Assembly: GCF_022419205.1 (NCBI RefSeq)
Contig: NZ_JAJOZU010000004.1
Location: 290,698 to 354,697 of the forward strand
Direction of reading: 5' to 3'
DNA length: 64,000 nt
Source of the DNA: Thermomonas alba
Lineage (GTDB): Bacteria > Pseudomonadota > Gammaproteobacteria > Xanthomonadales > Xanthomonadaceae
Below the pieces are notes generated by a model. That model searched no databases and was not told where the DNA came from. It was given only the letters and a program-made list of their open reading frames with translations. A program made the position numbers and the translations under genes. Positions 9,897 through 19,084 of the stretch are shown here, in pieces (position 1 is the stretch's first letter; every line of letters starts with the position of its first letter).

Positions 9897-10175
9897 ATGT
9901 CGTTTTTCCAGCATTCCGCCTTCCTGCGCCTGCGCACCCTGGTGTCCGGCACCCCGCGCCGCCCGCGCCATCCGCTGCTGCGGCTCGTGCTGGGACTGCT
10001 CGGGATCGCCCTGCTGCTGGCGCTGCTGGCGGTCGGACTGGTCGTGGGCCTGGCGATGCTGCTCGGCGGCCAGCTGCTGCGCCTGTTCACGCGCCCGGGC
10101 AAGCCGGCGCGCGGGCGCGGACGCATCCTCGAAGGCGATTACCGGGTGGTGGGCAAGCCGTCGCTGGCGCGCTGA
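9897..10175 (+). CDS. Small single-pass membrane protein of unknown function
   Basis: A 92-residue protein with a basic N-terminus, a long hydrophobic stretch (about residues 27-61, LVLGLLGIALLLALLAVGLV...) and a basic, Gly/Arg-rich tail. It resembles no family I can name. Its TGA overlaps the ATG of the FAH-family gene by one base (TGATG), so the two are translationally coupled and the frame is likely real. The hydrophobic segment suggests an inner-membrane location. Confidence 0.65.
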   Translation: MSFFQHSAFLRLRTLVSGTPRRPRHPLLRLVLGLLGIALLLALLAVGLVVGLAMLLGGQLLRLFTRPGKPARGRGRILEGDYRVVGKPSLAR

Positions 10176-10900
10176 TGGATCTGATCCCCGCCGCGGCCGC
10201 GCCGCGCATTCCCGTCCGCGACCGCCACGGCCACGCGCTGGGCGAGTTCCCGGTGCGCCGCATCTACTGCGTGGGCCGCAACTTCGCCGACCATGCGCGC
10301 GAGATGGGCGCCAGCGTGCCGGCCTCGAAGGCCGAACGCGGCACCCCGGTGTTCTTCATGAAGCCGGCGGATGCCATCGTCACCGACGGCGTGGTGCCCT
10401 ACCCGCCCGGCACCGCCGATCTCCACCACGAGGTCGAGCTGGTGGTCGCACTCGGCCGCGACGCCCCGGCGGGCTTGCTGCCAGTGGAAGACGCCGCGGC
10501 GCTGGTCTTCGGCTACGCCATCGGGCTGGACCTGACCCGCCGCGATCTGCAGGCGGCGGCCAAGGCCAAGGGTCTGCCGTGGGATACCGGCAAGGGCTTC
10601 GACCATTCCGCCCCGGTTTCCGCGCTGCTGCCGGCCGCCGATGTCGGCGCGCTCGCCCCGCTGGAACTGTCGCTGGAAGTCAACGGCCAGCGCCGCCAGG
10701 CCGCGACGCTGGACCAGCTGATCTGGAACGTGCCCGAGATCCTGCACGAACTGTCGAAGCTCTACGCCCTGCGCGCCGGCGACCTGGTGTTCATGGGCAC
10801 CCCGGCCGGGGTGGCCGCGCTGCACCCGGGCGATGCCTTCCGCGCCCGTCTCGCCGACCTGCTGACGCTGGAAGGCCGGATCACGCCGCCGGCCGGGTAA
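10175..10900 (+). CDS. Fumarylacetoacetate hydrolase (FAH) family protein
   Basis: Single-domain FAH-fold enzyme of 241 residues related to E. coli YcgM and mitochondrial FAHD1. Family members hydrolyse fumarylpyruvate or acylpyruvates or decarboxylate oxaloacetate, using a divalent metal. Visible motifs are [15 protein letters not shown], the metal-site region [11 protein letters not shown], the catalytic-site [10 protein letters not shown], and late [10 protein letters not shown]. No aromatic-degradation genes flank it, so the substrate is open; a housekeeping FAHD1-like role is plausible. It is coupled by a one-base overlap to the upstream small membrane protein and is followed by mscL. 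Confidence 0.87.
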   Translation: MDLIPAAAAPRIPVRDRHGHALGEFPVRRIYCVGRNFADHAREMGASVPASKAERGTPVFFMKPADAIVTDGVVPYPPGTADLHHEVELVVALGRDAPAGLLPVEDAAALVFGYAIGLDLTRRDLQAAAKAKGLPWDTGKGFDHSAPVSALLPAADVGALAPLELSLEVNGQRRQAATLDQLIWNVPEILHELSKLYALRAGDLVFMGTPAGVAALHPGDAFRARLADLLTLEGRITPPAG

Positions 10901-10934
10901 GCTTGCCACCAACGCCACTCTGGAGAGAGCACCG

Positions 10935-11339
10935 ATGGGGATGATGACCGAGTTCCGGGAATTCGCGATGCGCGGCAACGTGATCGACCTCGCCGTCGGC
11001 GTGGTCATCGGCGGCGCGTTCGGCAAGATCGTGTCGGCGCTGGTGGACAAGGTGATCATGCCGCCGATCGGGCTGCTGGTCGGCGGGGTGGATTTCTCCA
11101 AGCTGGCGATCACCCTGCAGGCCGCGCACGCCGGTCCGGACGGCAAGGAGATCCCCGCGGTGGTGCTGGCCTACGGCGAGTTCCTCAACGCGGTCATCCA
11201 GTTCGTCATCATCGCGTTCGCGATCTTCCTGCTGGTCAAGGGCATCAACCGCCTGCACAAGAAGCCGGCCGATGCCCCGGCGGCGACGCCGGAGGACATC
11301 CTGCTGCTGCGCGAGATCCGCGACGCGCTGAAGAAATAA
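10935..11339 (+). CDS. mscL: Large-conductance mechanosensitive channel
   Basis: Homopentameric inner-membrane emergency-release channel of 134 residues, which opens on membrane tension after hypo-osmotic shock. The N-terminal helix [28 protein letters not shown] is the highly conserved pore-lining TM1 (quoted here across its conserved motifs). TM2 is about residues 78-100, and the C-terminal bundle ends [19 protein letters not shown] lies 6 nt before the ATG. It stands 34 bases after the FAH-family gene and may be co-transcribed. Confidence 0.97.
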   Translation: MGMMTEFREFAMRGNVIDLAVGVVIGGAFGKIVSALVDKVIMPPIGLLVGGVDFSKLAITLQAAHAGPDGKEIPAVVLAYGEFLNAVIQFVIIAFAIFLLVKGINRLHKKPADAPAATPEDILLLREIRDALKK

Positions 11340-11408
11340 CTTCCGGCACGGGCCGGCCCGCGTGCGCGCCGCCTAGACTCCGGGCTTTCCCGTCGCCGGA
11401 GCCTGCCG

Positions 11409-12833
11409 ATGCGCACCACCGTCCTTGCCGCCGCACTCGCCCTGCTGGTGGCGGCCCCGCTGCATGCCGCCCAGCCCACCCGCATCCCTGATGCCGCGCT
11501 CGCGCGCGCCGCGCAGCTGCAGGCGCAGGCGCTGCGCGACGACACCGGCTGGAAGGTGGTGGAAGCGCTGACCACCGAGGTCGGCCCGCGCCTGGCCGGT
11601 AGCGAAGCCGATGCGCGCGCGGTGGAATGGGCCAAGGCCCGGTTCAAGGCGCTGGGCTTCGACCGGGTGTGGACCGAGCCGGTGACGTTCCCGAAATGGG
11701 AGCGCCGCAGCGAATCGGCGCAGGTGCTGGGCGCGCACGCGCAACCGCTGCACGTCACCGCGCTGGGCGGCAGCCCCGGCGGCACGGTCGCGGGCGAAGT
11801 GGTGCGCTTCGATTCGCTGGAGGCACTGCAGCAGGCCGCGACCGGCTCGCTGGCCGGCAAGATCGCCTTCGTGGACGTGCCGATGCCGCGCAGCCGCAGC
11901 GGCGAAGGCTACGGCCAGGTGGGGTCGAAGATCCGCGGTGCCGGCCCGTCGGCGGCCGCGCGCGCCGGCGCGATCGGCTACCTGATGCGCTCGGCCGGCA
12001 CCGACATGCACCGCAACCCGCACACCGGCATCAGCCGCTTCCAGCCCGGGCTGACGCCGATCCCGATGGCCGCGCTGTCGCTGCCGGACGCCGACCAGCT
12101 GGCGCGCCTGGTCGCGCTCGGCCCGACCCGGGTGCAGCTGGCGCTGGACTGCGGCTGGAACGGCGAATACACCTCGCAGAACGTGATTGGCGAGATCACC
12201 GGGCGCAGCAAGCCGGACGAGGTGGTGGTGATCGGCGGCCACCTGGATTCCTGGGATCTGGGCACCGGCGCGATCGACGACGGCGCAGGCATCGCCATCA
12301 CCATGGCTGCCGGCCACCTGATCGCCCAGCTGCCGAAGGCGCAGCGCCCGGCGCGCAGCATCCGGGTGGTCGCGTTCGCCAACGAGGAGCAGGGCCTGTG
12401 GGGCGGGCGCGCCTATGCCGAGGCGCACAAGGGGAAGCTGCGGCAGCACCAGATTGGCGCGGAGAGCGACTTCGGCGCGGGGCGCATCTACGCCTTCAGC
12501 GCCAAGGTTCCTGCATATGCGCAGGGCGCGCTGGCGCAGATCGCCCAGGCGCTGGCGCCGCTGGGAATCGTCGCGCGCGAGGCTGGCGAAGGCTGCGGCC
12601 CGGACCTGTCGCCTTTCCACGCCCTCGGCATGGCCTGCGCCAGCCTGGCCCAGGACGGCACCGACTACTTCGACTACCACCACACCCCGGACGACACCCT
12701 CGACAAAATCGCGCCGGCCGATCTGGCGCAGAACGTGGCCGCCTACGTCACCTTCGCCTACCTGGCGGCGGACGCGGACGGCGACTTCGGCAGCGCGCCG
12801 AAGCCGGAGGCCGCCGCGCAGGCGGGCAAGTAA
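11409..12833 (+). CDS. Secreted M28-family zinc aminopeptidase/carboxypeptidase
   Basis: Exported di-zinc peptidase of 474 residues. A signal peptide ends near LHAAQ (about residue 20). A PA-like insert (about 115-250) precedes the catalytic M28 domain. Likely metal or catalytic residues are His278 (GGHLDSWD), Asp290 (GAIDDGAG), Glu326/Glu327 (FANEEQGLWG), Asp354 (GAESDFG) and His424 or His425 (DYHHTPDDT), so the site looks complete. Relatives cleave N-terminal residues or dipeptides in the periplasm or outside the cell, in line with the secreted-protease lifestyle of this family. The gene ends 6 bases before the convergent methyltransferase gene. Confidence 0.9.
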   Translation: MRTTVLAAALALLVAAPLHAAQPTRIPDAALARAAQLQAQALRDDTGWKVVEALTTEVGPRLAGSEADARAVEWAKARFKALGFDRVWTEPVTFPKWERRSESAQVLGAHAQPLHVTALGGSPGGTVAGEVVRFDSLEALQQAATGSLAGKIAFVDVPMPRSRSGEGYGQVGSKIRGAGPSAAARAGAIGYLMRSAGTDMHRNPHTGISRFQPGLTPIPMAALSLPDADQLARLVALGPTRVQLALDCGWNGEYTSQNVIGEITGRSKPDEVVVIGGHLDSWDLGTGAIDDGAGIAITMAAGHLIAQLPKAQRPARSIRVVAFANEEQGLWGGRAYAEAHKGKLRQHQIGAESDFGAGRIYAFSAKVPAYAQGALAQIAQALAPLGIVAREAGEGCGPDLSPFHALGMACASLAQDGTDYFDYHHTPDDTLDKIAPADLAQNVAAYVTFAYLAADADGDFGSAPKPEAAAQAGK

Positions 12834-12839
12834 GGGCAC

Positions 12840-13580
12840 TCAGGCCGCGCGCGCGGCCCACTGCGCCAGCAGCACCGCGGTGGCGGCGGCCACGTTCAGG
12901 CTCTCCACCGCGCCGCTGCCGGGGATCGACAGCCGCAGGTCGCAGGTCGCGGCCAGCGCCGGCGACATGCCCGGGCCTTCCGCGCCCAGTACGTACACCA
13001 GGCGCAAAGGCAGCGGCGTGCAGAACAGATCGTCACCGCCGCGCACCACGGTGGCCGCGAGCTGGAACCCGGCCCCGCGCAGCTGCGCGAGGCTGTCGTC
13101 CTCGTGCCCCAACCGCACCAGCGGCACCGCCTCGGCGCCGCCTTCGGCCACCCGCGCGGCGGCGCCCGAGAGCGCCAGCGTGGAGTGCTTGGGCAGCAGC
13201 AGCGCGGCGACCCCGAAGTGCGCGGCGCTGCGCAGGATCGCGCCAAGGTTGTGCGGATTGCCAACCCCGTCCAGCCACAGCACGCACTGCGGGCCGGGCG
13301 GCAGGTCGCGCAGCCAGGACGACAGCGGCCGCGGCTCCTCGCGCAGCACGTCGGCGACTACGCCCTCGTGGTGCGCGCTGGCGGCCAGCTTGTGCAGATC
13401 CGCTTCCGCCACCACGCGGTAGCCGATGCGGTGGGCGACGCACCACTTCAGCAATGGCTTGAGTTGCGGAATCCGAGCCTCGGCCAGATATAGCTTGCGC
13501 AGCGCCTGCGGCCGCCGCGCGAACACCGCGCGCACCGCGTTCAGGCCATAGATCCGCAGCTCGGCGTCGCGATTACGCAT
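12840..13580 (-). CDS. TrmH/SpoU-family RNA 2'-O-methyltransferase
   Basis: SPOUT-class RNA methyltransferase of about 246 residues. A substrate-binding N-domain (LRIYGLNAVRAVFARRP...) is followed by the knotted SpoU domain with motif 1 GNPHNLGAILRSA, motif 2 LVYVLGAEGPGMS and motif 3 LRLSIPGSGAVESLNVAAA. It resembles E. coli YfiF and RlmB; the target ribose (23S rRNA or tRNA) cannot be decided from sequence. The ATG at 13580 has AGGCGG 6 nt upstream, whereas an in-frame GTG at 13586 abuts that site. The start overlaps the end of the RND transporter gene by 8 bases. Confidence 0.88.
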   Translation of the reverse strand: MRNRDAELRIYGLNAVRAVFARRPQALRKLYLAEARIPQLKPLLKWCVAHRIGYRVVAEADLHKLAASAHHEGVVADVLREEPRPLSSWLRDLPPGPQCVLWLDGVGNPHNLGAILRSAAHFGVAALLLPKHSTLALSGAAARVAEGGAEAVPLVRLGHEDDSLAQLRGAGFQLAATVVRGGDDLFCTPLPLRLVYVLGAEGPGMSPALAATCDLRLSIPGSGAVESLNVAAATAVLLAQWAARAA

Positions 13581-16500
13581 GGCCACCCGCCTGCGGGGTC
13601 TGGGCCTCGAGCATCTCCAGCGTATGCGCCAGCGCCTCGGGTGAGCGCGTGTAGCGTGCCAGCGCGGCGTAGAACGCCGGCACCACGAACAGCGACAGCA
13701 GGGTGGAGAACGCCACGCCGAAGATCACCACGATGCCGATCGCGGCGCGGCTGGCGGAACCGGGGCCGCCGAACACCACCAGCGGCACCGCGCCCATCAC
13801 GGTGGCGATCGAGGTCATCAGGATCGGGCGCAGGCGCACGCCGGCGGCCTCGATGATGGCGTCGTGGACGCTGCGGCCCTCGTCGCGCAGCTGGTTGGCG
13901 AACTCCACGATCAGGATGCCGTTCTTCGCGGCCAGGCCCACCAGCATCACGATCCCGATCTGCGAGAACAGGTTGAGCGTGCCGCCGGTGACCCACAGCC
14001 CGAGCAGCGCGCCGAGCACGCCCAGCGGCACCGTGAGCATGATCACCAGCGGGTGCAGGAAGCTCTCGAACTGCGCCGCCAGCGCGAGGTACACGATCAG
14101 CAGCGCCAGCGCGAAGGTCACCAGCACCTCGCCGCCGGACTGCTGCAGCTCGCGCGATTCGCCCTTCCACGAGACCTGCGCGTAGTCCGGCAGGTTGTCG
14201 CGCGCGGTCTGCTGCGCCCAGGCCACCGCCTCGCCCAGCGGATAGCCGGGCGCCAGGCGCGCGCTCAGGGTGATCGAGCGCAGGCGGTTGAAGCGGTTGA
14301 GCGTGCCCGGCTCCGCGATTTCCTTCAGGGTGACGAGGTTGGACAGCGGCACCAGGCTGCCGTCGCGCGCGCGCACCTGCAGCGACTGCAGCGCGGCCAC
14401 CGAATCGCGGCCGCCGCGATCCGCCTGCAGCATCACGTCGTATTCCTCACCGTTGTCCACGAAGGTGGTGGCGCGGATGCCGCCCATCATGGTCTGCAGC
14501 GCGCTGCCGATCGCCGCCACCGGCACCCCGAGGTCGGCGGCGCGCGCCTTGTCCACGATCACCCGCATCTGCGGGCGGGTTTCCTTGTAATCCGAATCCG
14601 GGCCGAGGAAGCCGGGGTTGGCGGCCATCTTCGCCAGCATGATGTCGCGCCACTGCGCGAGTTCCTTGTAGTCCGGCCCGCCCAGCACCAGCTGGAACGG
14701 CTGCCCGCGGCTACGCACCAGGCCGCCGCCGGCCATCGTGCGCACGCGCACGCCGGGCAGGCCGCTGAACTTCTTCTCCAGCTCGCCGGCCAGCTCCACC
14801 GTGCTCTTGTCGCGCCTGTCCCAAGGCTGCAGGAACACGATCGCGCGCCCGGTGTGCATCTCCTCGCTGGGGCCGAAGCTGCCGGGCACGCGCGGGTTGG
14901 CGCGCAGGATGGGTTTGTCCGGGCCGGTCAGGCCAGCCAGGATCGCCTCGACCTGCTGCATCTGCTTGACGGTGTAATCGAAGCCCGCGCCCTCCGGGCC
15001 TTCCACCATCAGCTGGAACGCGCCGCGGTCCTCGGTCGGGGCCAGCTCGCTGGGCAGCATCCTGAACAACAGCACCAGCGCCACCACCGCCGCCAGCATC
15101 AGCATCGCGAACAGCCCGATCCTGTGCACGTGGCGCGCCAGCACGCCGCGGTAGCCCGCGGCCAGGCGCTGGAAGCGGGCATTGATCCACTCGCTGACGC
15201 GGTTGCCGTGCACCGCGTGCGGCCCGGTATGCGGGCGCAGCAGCTGGCTGGCCATCATCGGGGTGAGGGTGAGCGCGACGAACGCGGAAATGGCCACCGC
15301 CGCCGCCAGCGCCACCGACAGCTCGCGGAACAGGCGGCCGGTATTGCCCTGCAGGAAGCCCACCGGCAGGAACACCGCCACCAGCACCGCGGTGGTGGCC
15401 AGCACCGCGAACGCCACCTGCGCGGTGCCGCGGCGGGCCGCGACCAGCGCCGGCTCGCCCAGGTCCACCCGGCGCTGGATGTTCTCCACCACCACGATGG
15501 CATCGTCCACCACCAGCCCGATGCAGAGCACCAGCGCCAGCAGGGTGAGCAGGTTGATCGAGAATCCGAACGCGTACAGCGCGATGAACGCGGCGATCAC
15601 GCACACCGGCACCGTCACCGCCGGGATCAGCGCCGCGCGCACGCTGCCGAGGAACAGCCAGATCACTACCAGCACCAGCACGATCGCCTCCAGCAGGGTC
15701 TCGTACACCCGCGCCACCGCGGCCGAGATGAAGGTGGTGCTGTCGTAGGCAACGTAGATGTCGGTGCCCTTGGGCAGGGTCGGGCGGATGCGGTCGGCCT
15801 CGGCCTTGGCTTCGTCCGCGACTTCCAGGCTGTTGGCGGTGGAGGTCTTGACGATGCCGATGCCCAGCGCCGGCTCACCGTTGCTGTGGTACCAGGCGCG
15901 GCGTTCGGCCGACTCCAGCGCCACCCGCGCTACGTCGCCCAGGCGCACCACGTAGCCATCACGTCCCTTGCCCAGCGGCAGCTCGGCGAACTGCCCGGGG
16001 CTGGTGTAGTCGCGCGCCACCCGCAGGATGAAATCGCGGTCGGCCGATTCGATCCGGCCCGCGCCCAGCTCCACGTTCTCCGCGCGCAGCGCGCCCTCCA
16101 CGTCGGCCGCGGTCAGGCCGCGCGCGGCCAGCTTGTCGCCGTCCAGCCACACCCGCATCGCATAGCGCTGGCTGCCACCCAGCAGCACCCGCGCCACGCC
16201 CTGCAGGCTGGAGAAGCGATCGACCAGGTAGCGCTGCGCGTAGTCCGACATCTGCATCTGGTCCATCGTGGTGGAGCGCAGGTTGAGCCAGATGATGGCG
16301 TCGGAGTCGGCCTCGACCTTGCTGATCTCGGGCGGGCGTGCCTCGGGCGGGATGCGGTCGGCGACCCGGCTCACCGCGTTGCGCACGTCGTTGGCCGCGG
16401 CCTCGATGTCGCGGCTGGGGTAGAACTCGATGCTGATCCGCGAGCTGCCGTTCTGGCTGCTGGAGTCGATGGTGTTGATGCCCTCGATCCCGGCCAGCGC

Positions 16501-16707
16501 ATCCTCCAGCGGCTTGGTGATGCGGGTTTCGACCACCCCCGCGGACGCGCCGGGATATTCCACCTGCACCGAGACGATCGGCGGGTCGATCGCCGGCAGC
16601 TCGCGCAGGGTCAGGCGCAGGAACGACATCACCCCGAGCACGATCAGCAGCAGGCTCATCACCACGGCCAGCACCGGGCGTTTGATCGACAGGTCGGACA
16701 GCTTCAT
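13573..16707 (-). CDS. RND (HAE-1 family) multidrug efflux permease
   Basis: Inner-membrane proton/drug antiporter of 1,044 residues, the usual length for the AcrB/MexB superfamily. It opens KLSDLSIKRPVLAVVMSLL with TM1, has two large periplasmic loops (about 35-335 and 560-860), and carries the TM4 proton-relay aspartates in CIGLVVDDAIVVVENI. The second half shows the repeat GLAAKNGILIVEFANQLRD. The adaptor gene lies 4 bases upstream, so they form an operon. No outer-membrane channel gene follows, so it presumably shares a TolC/OprM-type channel encoded elsewhere. Substrates are unknown. Confidence 0.94.
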   Translation of the reverse strand: MKLSDLSIKRPVLAVVMSLLLIVLGVMSFLRLTLRELPAIDPPIVSVQVEYPGASAGVVETRITKPLEDALAGIEGINTIDSSSQNGSSRISIEFYPSRDIEAAANDVRNAVSRVADRIPPEARPPEISKVEADSDAIIWLNLRSTTMDQMQMSDYAQRYLVDRFSSLQGVARVLLGGSQRYAMRVWLDGDKLAARGLTAADVEGALRAENVELGAGRIESADRDFILRVARDYTSPGQFAELPLGKGRDGYVVRLGDVARVALESAERRAWYHSNGEPALGIGIVKTSTANSLEVADEAKAEADRIRPTLPKGTDIYVAYDSTTFISAAVARVYETLLEAIVLVLVVIWLFLGSVRAALIPAVTVPVCVIAAFIALYAFGFSINLLTLLALVLCIGLVVDDAIVVVENIQRRVDLGEPALVAARRGTAQVAFAVLATTAVLVAVFLPVGFLQGNTGRLFRELSVALAAAVAISAFVALTLTPMMASQLLRPHTGPHAVHGNRVSEWINARFQRLAAGYRGVLARHVHRIGLFAMLMLAAVVALVLLFRMLPSELAPTEDRGAFQLMVEGPEGAGFDYTVKQMQQVEAILAGLTGPDKPILRANPRVPGSFGPSEEMHTGRAIVFLQPWDRRDKSTVELAGELEKKFSGLPGVRVRTMAGGGLVRSRGQPFQLVLGGPDYKELAQWRDIMLAKMAANPGFLGPDSDYKETRPQMRVIVDKARAADLGVPVAAIGSALQTMMGGIRATTFVDNGEEYDVMLQADRGGRDSVAALQSLQVRARDGSLVPLSNLVTLKEIAEPGTLNRFNRLRSITLSARLAPGYPLGEAVAWAQQTARDNLPDYAQVSWKGESRELQQSGGEVLVTFALALLIVYLALAAQFESFLHPLVIMLTVPLGVLGALLGLWVTGGTLNLFSQIGIVMLVGLAAKNGILIVEFANQLRDEGRSVHDAIIEAAGVRLRPILMTSIATVMGAVPLVVFGGPGSASRAAIGIVVIFGVAFSTLLSLFVVPAFYAALARYTRSPEALAHTLEMLEAQTPQAGGHA

Positions 16708-16711
16708 GGCG

Positions 16712-17782
16712 TCACTTCGCCGCCGCGGCGGGGGCGCTGGCCGGCGCGACCGGCGTGATCTTCGCGCCCGGCTGCAGCTTGCCGGTGCCCTGGGTGACGA
16801 TGCGCTCGCCCGCCGCGATGCCCTGCTTCAGCATCACCCAACCGGGGATGCGGCCGCCCACCACCACGTCGGCCTTCTCCACGCTGTCATCCTCCTTCAC
16901 CCGCCAGACGAAGGTCTCGGTGCCCACCTGCTGCACCGCCAGCTCCGGCACCACCAGCGCCGGGCGGGTGGCGCGCACCAGGGTGACCTCGACCAGCATG
17001 CCCGGCTTCAGCAGGCGCTCGGGGTTGGCGAACTCGCCGCGCACGGTGGCGGCGCGGGTCGCCGCTTCCAGCCGCGCCGACACGGTGGCGACCCGGCCTG
17101 GAAAGCTGCGCCCCGGCCAGGCGCTGGCGCGGCCTTCCAGCGCCTGCCCCGGCACGACCCCGGCCAGCTCGGTCTCGGGCACCGGAAAGTCCACGAACAC
17201 GCGGGAAATATCGTCGAGGGTGGCGATCGCCGTGCCCGGCGTCACCAGCGCGCCGGGGCTGACCTGGCGGATGCCCAGCACCCCGGAGAACGGCGCGCGG
17301 ATGACCCGGTCCGCGAGGTTGGCGCGGATCTGCGCCACCTGCGCCTGCGCCGCATCGCGGTTGGCGCGCGCGGTGTCCAGCGCGGAGCGCGCCACCAGCT
17401 GCTGCCCGGCCAGCTGTTCCAGCCGCCGGTACTGGGCCTCGGCGTCCCGCGCCTGCGCCTGCGCAGAGGCCAGCGCCGCCTGCTGCTGCTGGCCGGTCAG
17501 GGTCACCAGCGGCGCGCCCTTGGCCACCTCCTGCCCGCTCTCGAAGTGCACGGCCTGCACGGTTTCGCTGACCTTGGCGGTGACCGTCACCGCCTCGCGC
17601 GCGCGCACGGTGCCCAGCGCGCGCAGGGTGTCCTGCCAGTCGCGCAGCGCTACCGTCTGCACCTCCACCGCCTGCGGCGCATTGCCGCGGCCACCGCCCT
17701 GCGGGGCCGCCGGCTTGCCGCAGGCGGCCAGCAGCAGGCACAGGCAGGAGAGAGGGGCGGCGCGGACGAGGAACGCTGGCAT
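16712..17782 (-). CDS. RND efflux periplasmic adaptor (membrane fusion protein), lipoprotein
   Basis: Adaptor of 356 residues linking the RND permease to an outer-membrane channel. The N-terminus is a lipoprotein signal with lipobox LLAACG (lipidated Cys21). Then come a biotinyl-lipoyl-like half (VHFESGQEVAKGAPLVTL), an alpha-helical hairpin (about 95-170, Ala/Gln-rich), the second lipoyl half (RAPFSGVLGIRQVSPGALV), a beta-barrel and a membrane-proximal domain. The start was placed at the ATG that opens the signal peptide; the longer open frame upstream is not conserved in type. It is 4 bases upstream of the permease gene. Confidence 0.93.
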   Translation of the reverse strand: MPAFLVRAAPLSCLCLLLAACGKPAAPQGGGRGNAPQAVEVQTVALRDWQDTLRALGTVRAREAVTVTAKVSETVQAVHFESGQEVAKGAPLVTLTGQQQQAALASAQAQARDAEAQYRRLEQLAGQQLVARSALDTARANRDAAQAQVAQIRANLADRVIRAPFSGVLGIRQVSPGALVTPGTAIATLDDISRVFVDFPVPETELAGVVPGQALEGRASAWPGRSFPGRVATVSARLEAATRAATVRGEFANPERLLKPGMLVEVTLVRATRPALVVPELAVQQVGTETFVWRVKEDDSVEKADVVVGGRIPGWVMLKQGIAAGERIVTQGTGKLQPGAKITPVAPASAPAAAAK

Positions 17783-17943
17783 GCACGGGCTCGCTGAGGG
17801 GGACCTTGCGATTCTAGGCGTCTCCCATGATGGCGCCTGTGCCATCGGCTGGGGTAAGCGCTGGAATCCGCGGAGCGCCATGCTTACGCCTGCGCTCCCG
17901 GCACGGATGCAGGCAGCGACCAACCCCGACCAGCCTAGATGCA

Positions 17944-17970
17944 GGAATGCCGGCGCATGGCCGGCATTCC
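17944..17970. terminator. Perfect 11-bp hairpin downstream of fba
   Basis: Inverted repeat GGAATGCCGGC / GCCGGCATTCC with a five-base loop, 35 bases beyond the fba stop. It has no T-run, so it is either a weak terminator or an mRNA 3'-end stabiliser. The region between the RND adaptor and fba (17783-18004) holds nothing else recognisable. Confidence 0.45.
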
Positions 17971-18004
17971 CTGGGCGATACGGGCGGGCGAACGCGCGCC
18001 GGAA

Positions 18005-19009
18005 TCAGCCTTCCCACTTGCCCAGCGCCGCCAGGCCGTTGGCCTTGGCGCGCTCGAACACGGTCTGCTGGGCCTTGGCGTAGTTGCCCTGCATGTCCTG
18101 CGCCCACAGCTTCAGCGCGGCCTGCTGCATGGCGCGGCCGTACGAGAACGACAGCGGCCACGGGTTCGGGCCCATGCGGTTCATGGCGTTCAGATGCGCG
18201 GTCGCCGCCTCGTCGCTCTGGCCGCCGGACAGGAACACGATGCCCGGCAGGATGGCCGGCACCGCGGTCTTCAGGCACATCAGGGTGGACTCGGCCACCT
18301 CCTCCACGCTGGCCTGCTCCGGACACTCCTTGCCCGGCACCACCATCGAAGCCTTCAGGATGGTGCCCTCCAGCATCACGTTCTGGTTGTACAGGGCGTC
18401 GAACAGCGCGCGCAGGGTGACCTCGGTGACCTCGTAGCAGGTTTCGATGTCGTGGTCGCCGTCCATCAGCACCTCGGGCTCGACCATCGGCACCAGGCCC
18501 TGCTCCTGGCACAGCGCCGCGTAGCGGGCCAGCGCGTGGGCGTTGGCCTCGATGCAGGTGCCGGAGGGCATGTCCTCGCCGATGGTGATGACCGCGCGCC
18601 ACTTGGCGAAGCGGGCGCCGAGCTTGGCGTACTCGGCCAGGCGCTCGCGCAGGCCATCCAGCCCTTCGGTCACCAGCTCGCCCGGGAAACCGGCCAGCGG
18701 GTGGGTGCCCTTGTCCACCTTGATGCCCGGGATCATGCCGTGCTCGGCCATGTACTTGGCGAACGGCACGCCGTCCCGGGTGGACTGGCGGATGGTCTCG
18801 TCGAACAGGATCGCGCCGGAGATGTACTGGTTGAGGTTGGGCGTGGTCAGCAGCAGCTCGCGGTAAGCGCGGCGGTTGGCCTCGGTATTCTCGATTCCGA
18901 CCGCGGCGAAGCGCTTGGCGATCGTGCTGGTGGACTCGTCGATGGCGATGATGCCCTTGCCCGGGGCGACCATGGCGCGGGCGGTGTCGGCAAGCTGTTC
19001 GATGCTCAT
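18005..19009 (-). CDS. fba: Fructose-bisphosphate aldolase, class I
   Basis: Cytoplasmic glycolytic/gluconeogenic enzyme of 334 residues splitting fructose-1,6-bisphosphate into DHAP and glyceraldehyde-3-phosphate. It is the metal-independent class I (eukaryote-like) type. The Schiff-base lysine lies in LEGTILKASMVVPG, and the N-terminal GKGIIAIDESTSTIAKRF and FLSGGQSDEAAT motifs are characteristic. It is the last gene of the minus-strand gap...pgk-pyk-fba series. The start ATG is the only one consistent with the conserved N-terminus. Confidence 0.96.
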   Translation of the reverse strand: MSIEQLADTARAMVAPGKGIIAIDESTSTIAKRFAAVGIENTEANRRAYRELLLTTPNLNQYISGAILFDETIRQSTRDGVPFAKYMAEHGMIPGIKVDKGTHPLAGFPGELVTEGLDGLRERLAEYAKLGARFAKWRAVITIGEDMPSGTCIEANAHALARYAALCQEQGLVPMVEPEVLMDGDHDIETCYEVTEVTLRALFDALYNQNVMLEGTILKASMVVPGKECPEQASVEEVAESTLMCLKTAVPAILPGIVFLSGGQSDEAATAHLNAMNRMGPNPWPLSFSYGRAMQQAALKLWAQDMQGNYAKAQQTVFERAKANGLAALGKWEG

Positions 19010-19084
19010 GCAGGCGGCTCGGCTGGCGGTGGGAAAGCGCGGATTATAGCCGCGCCGGCCGGCCCGCCGGATGCCCGGCGGTCA

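Noticed and set aside
13864-16758. 964-codon open frame opposite the RND permease gene
   Set aside because: Antisense shadow of a well-conserved RND gene; the product is His/Arg/Gln-rich with no domain.
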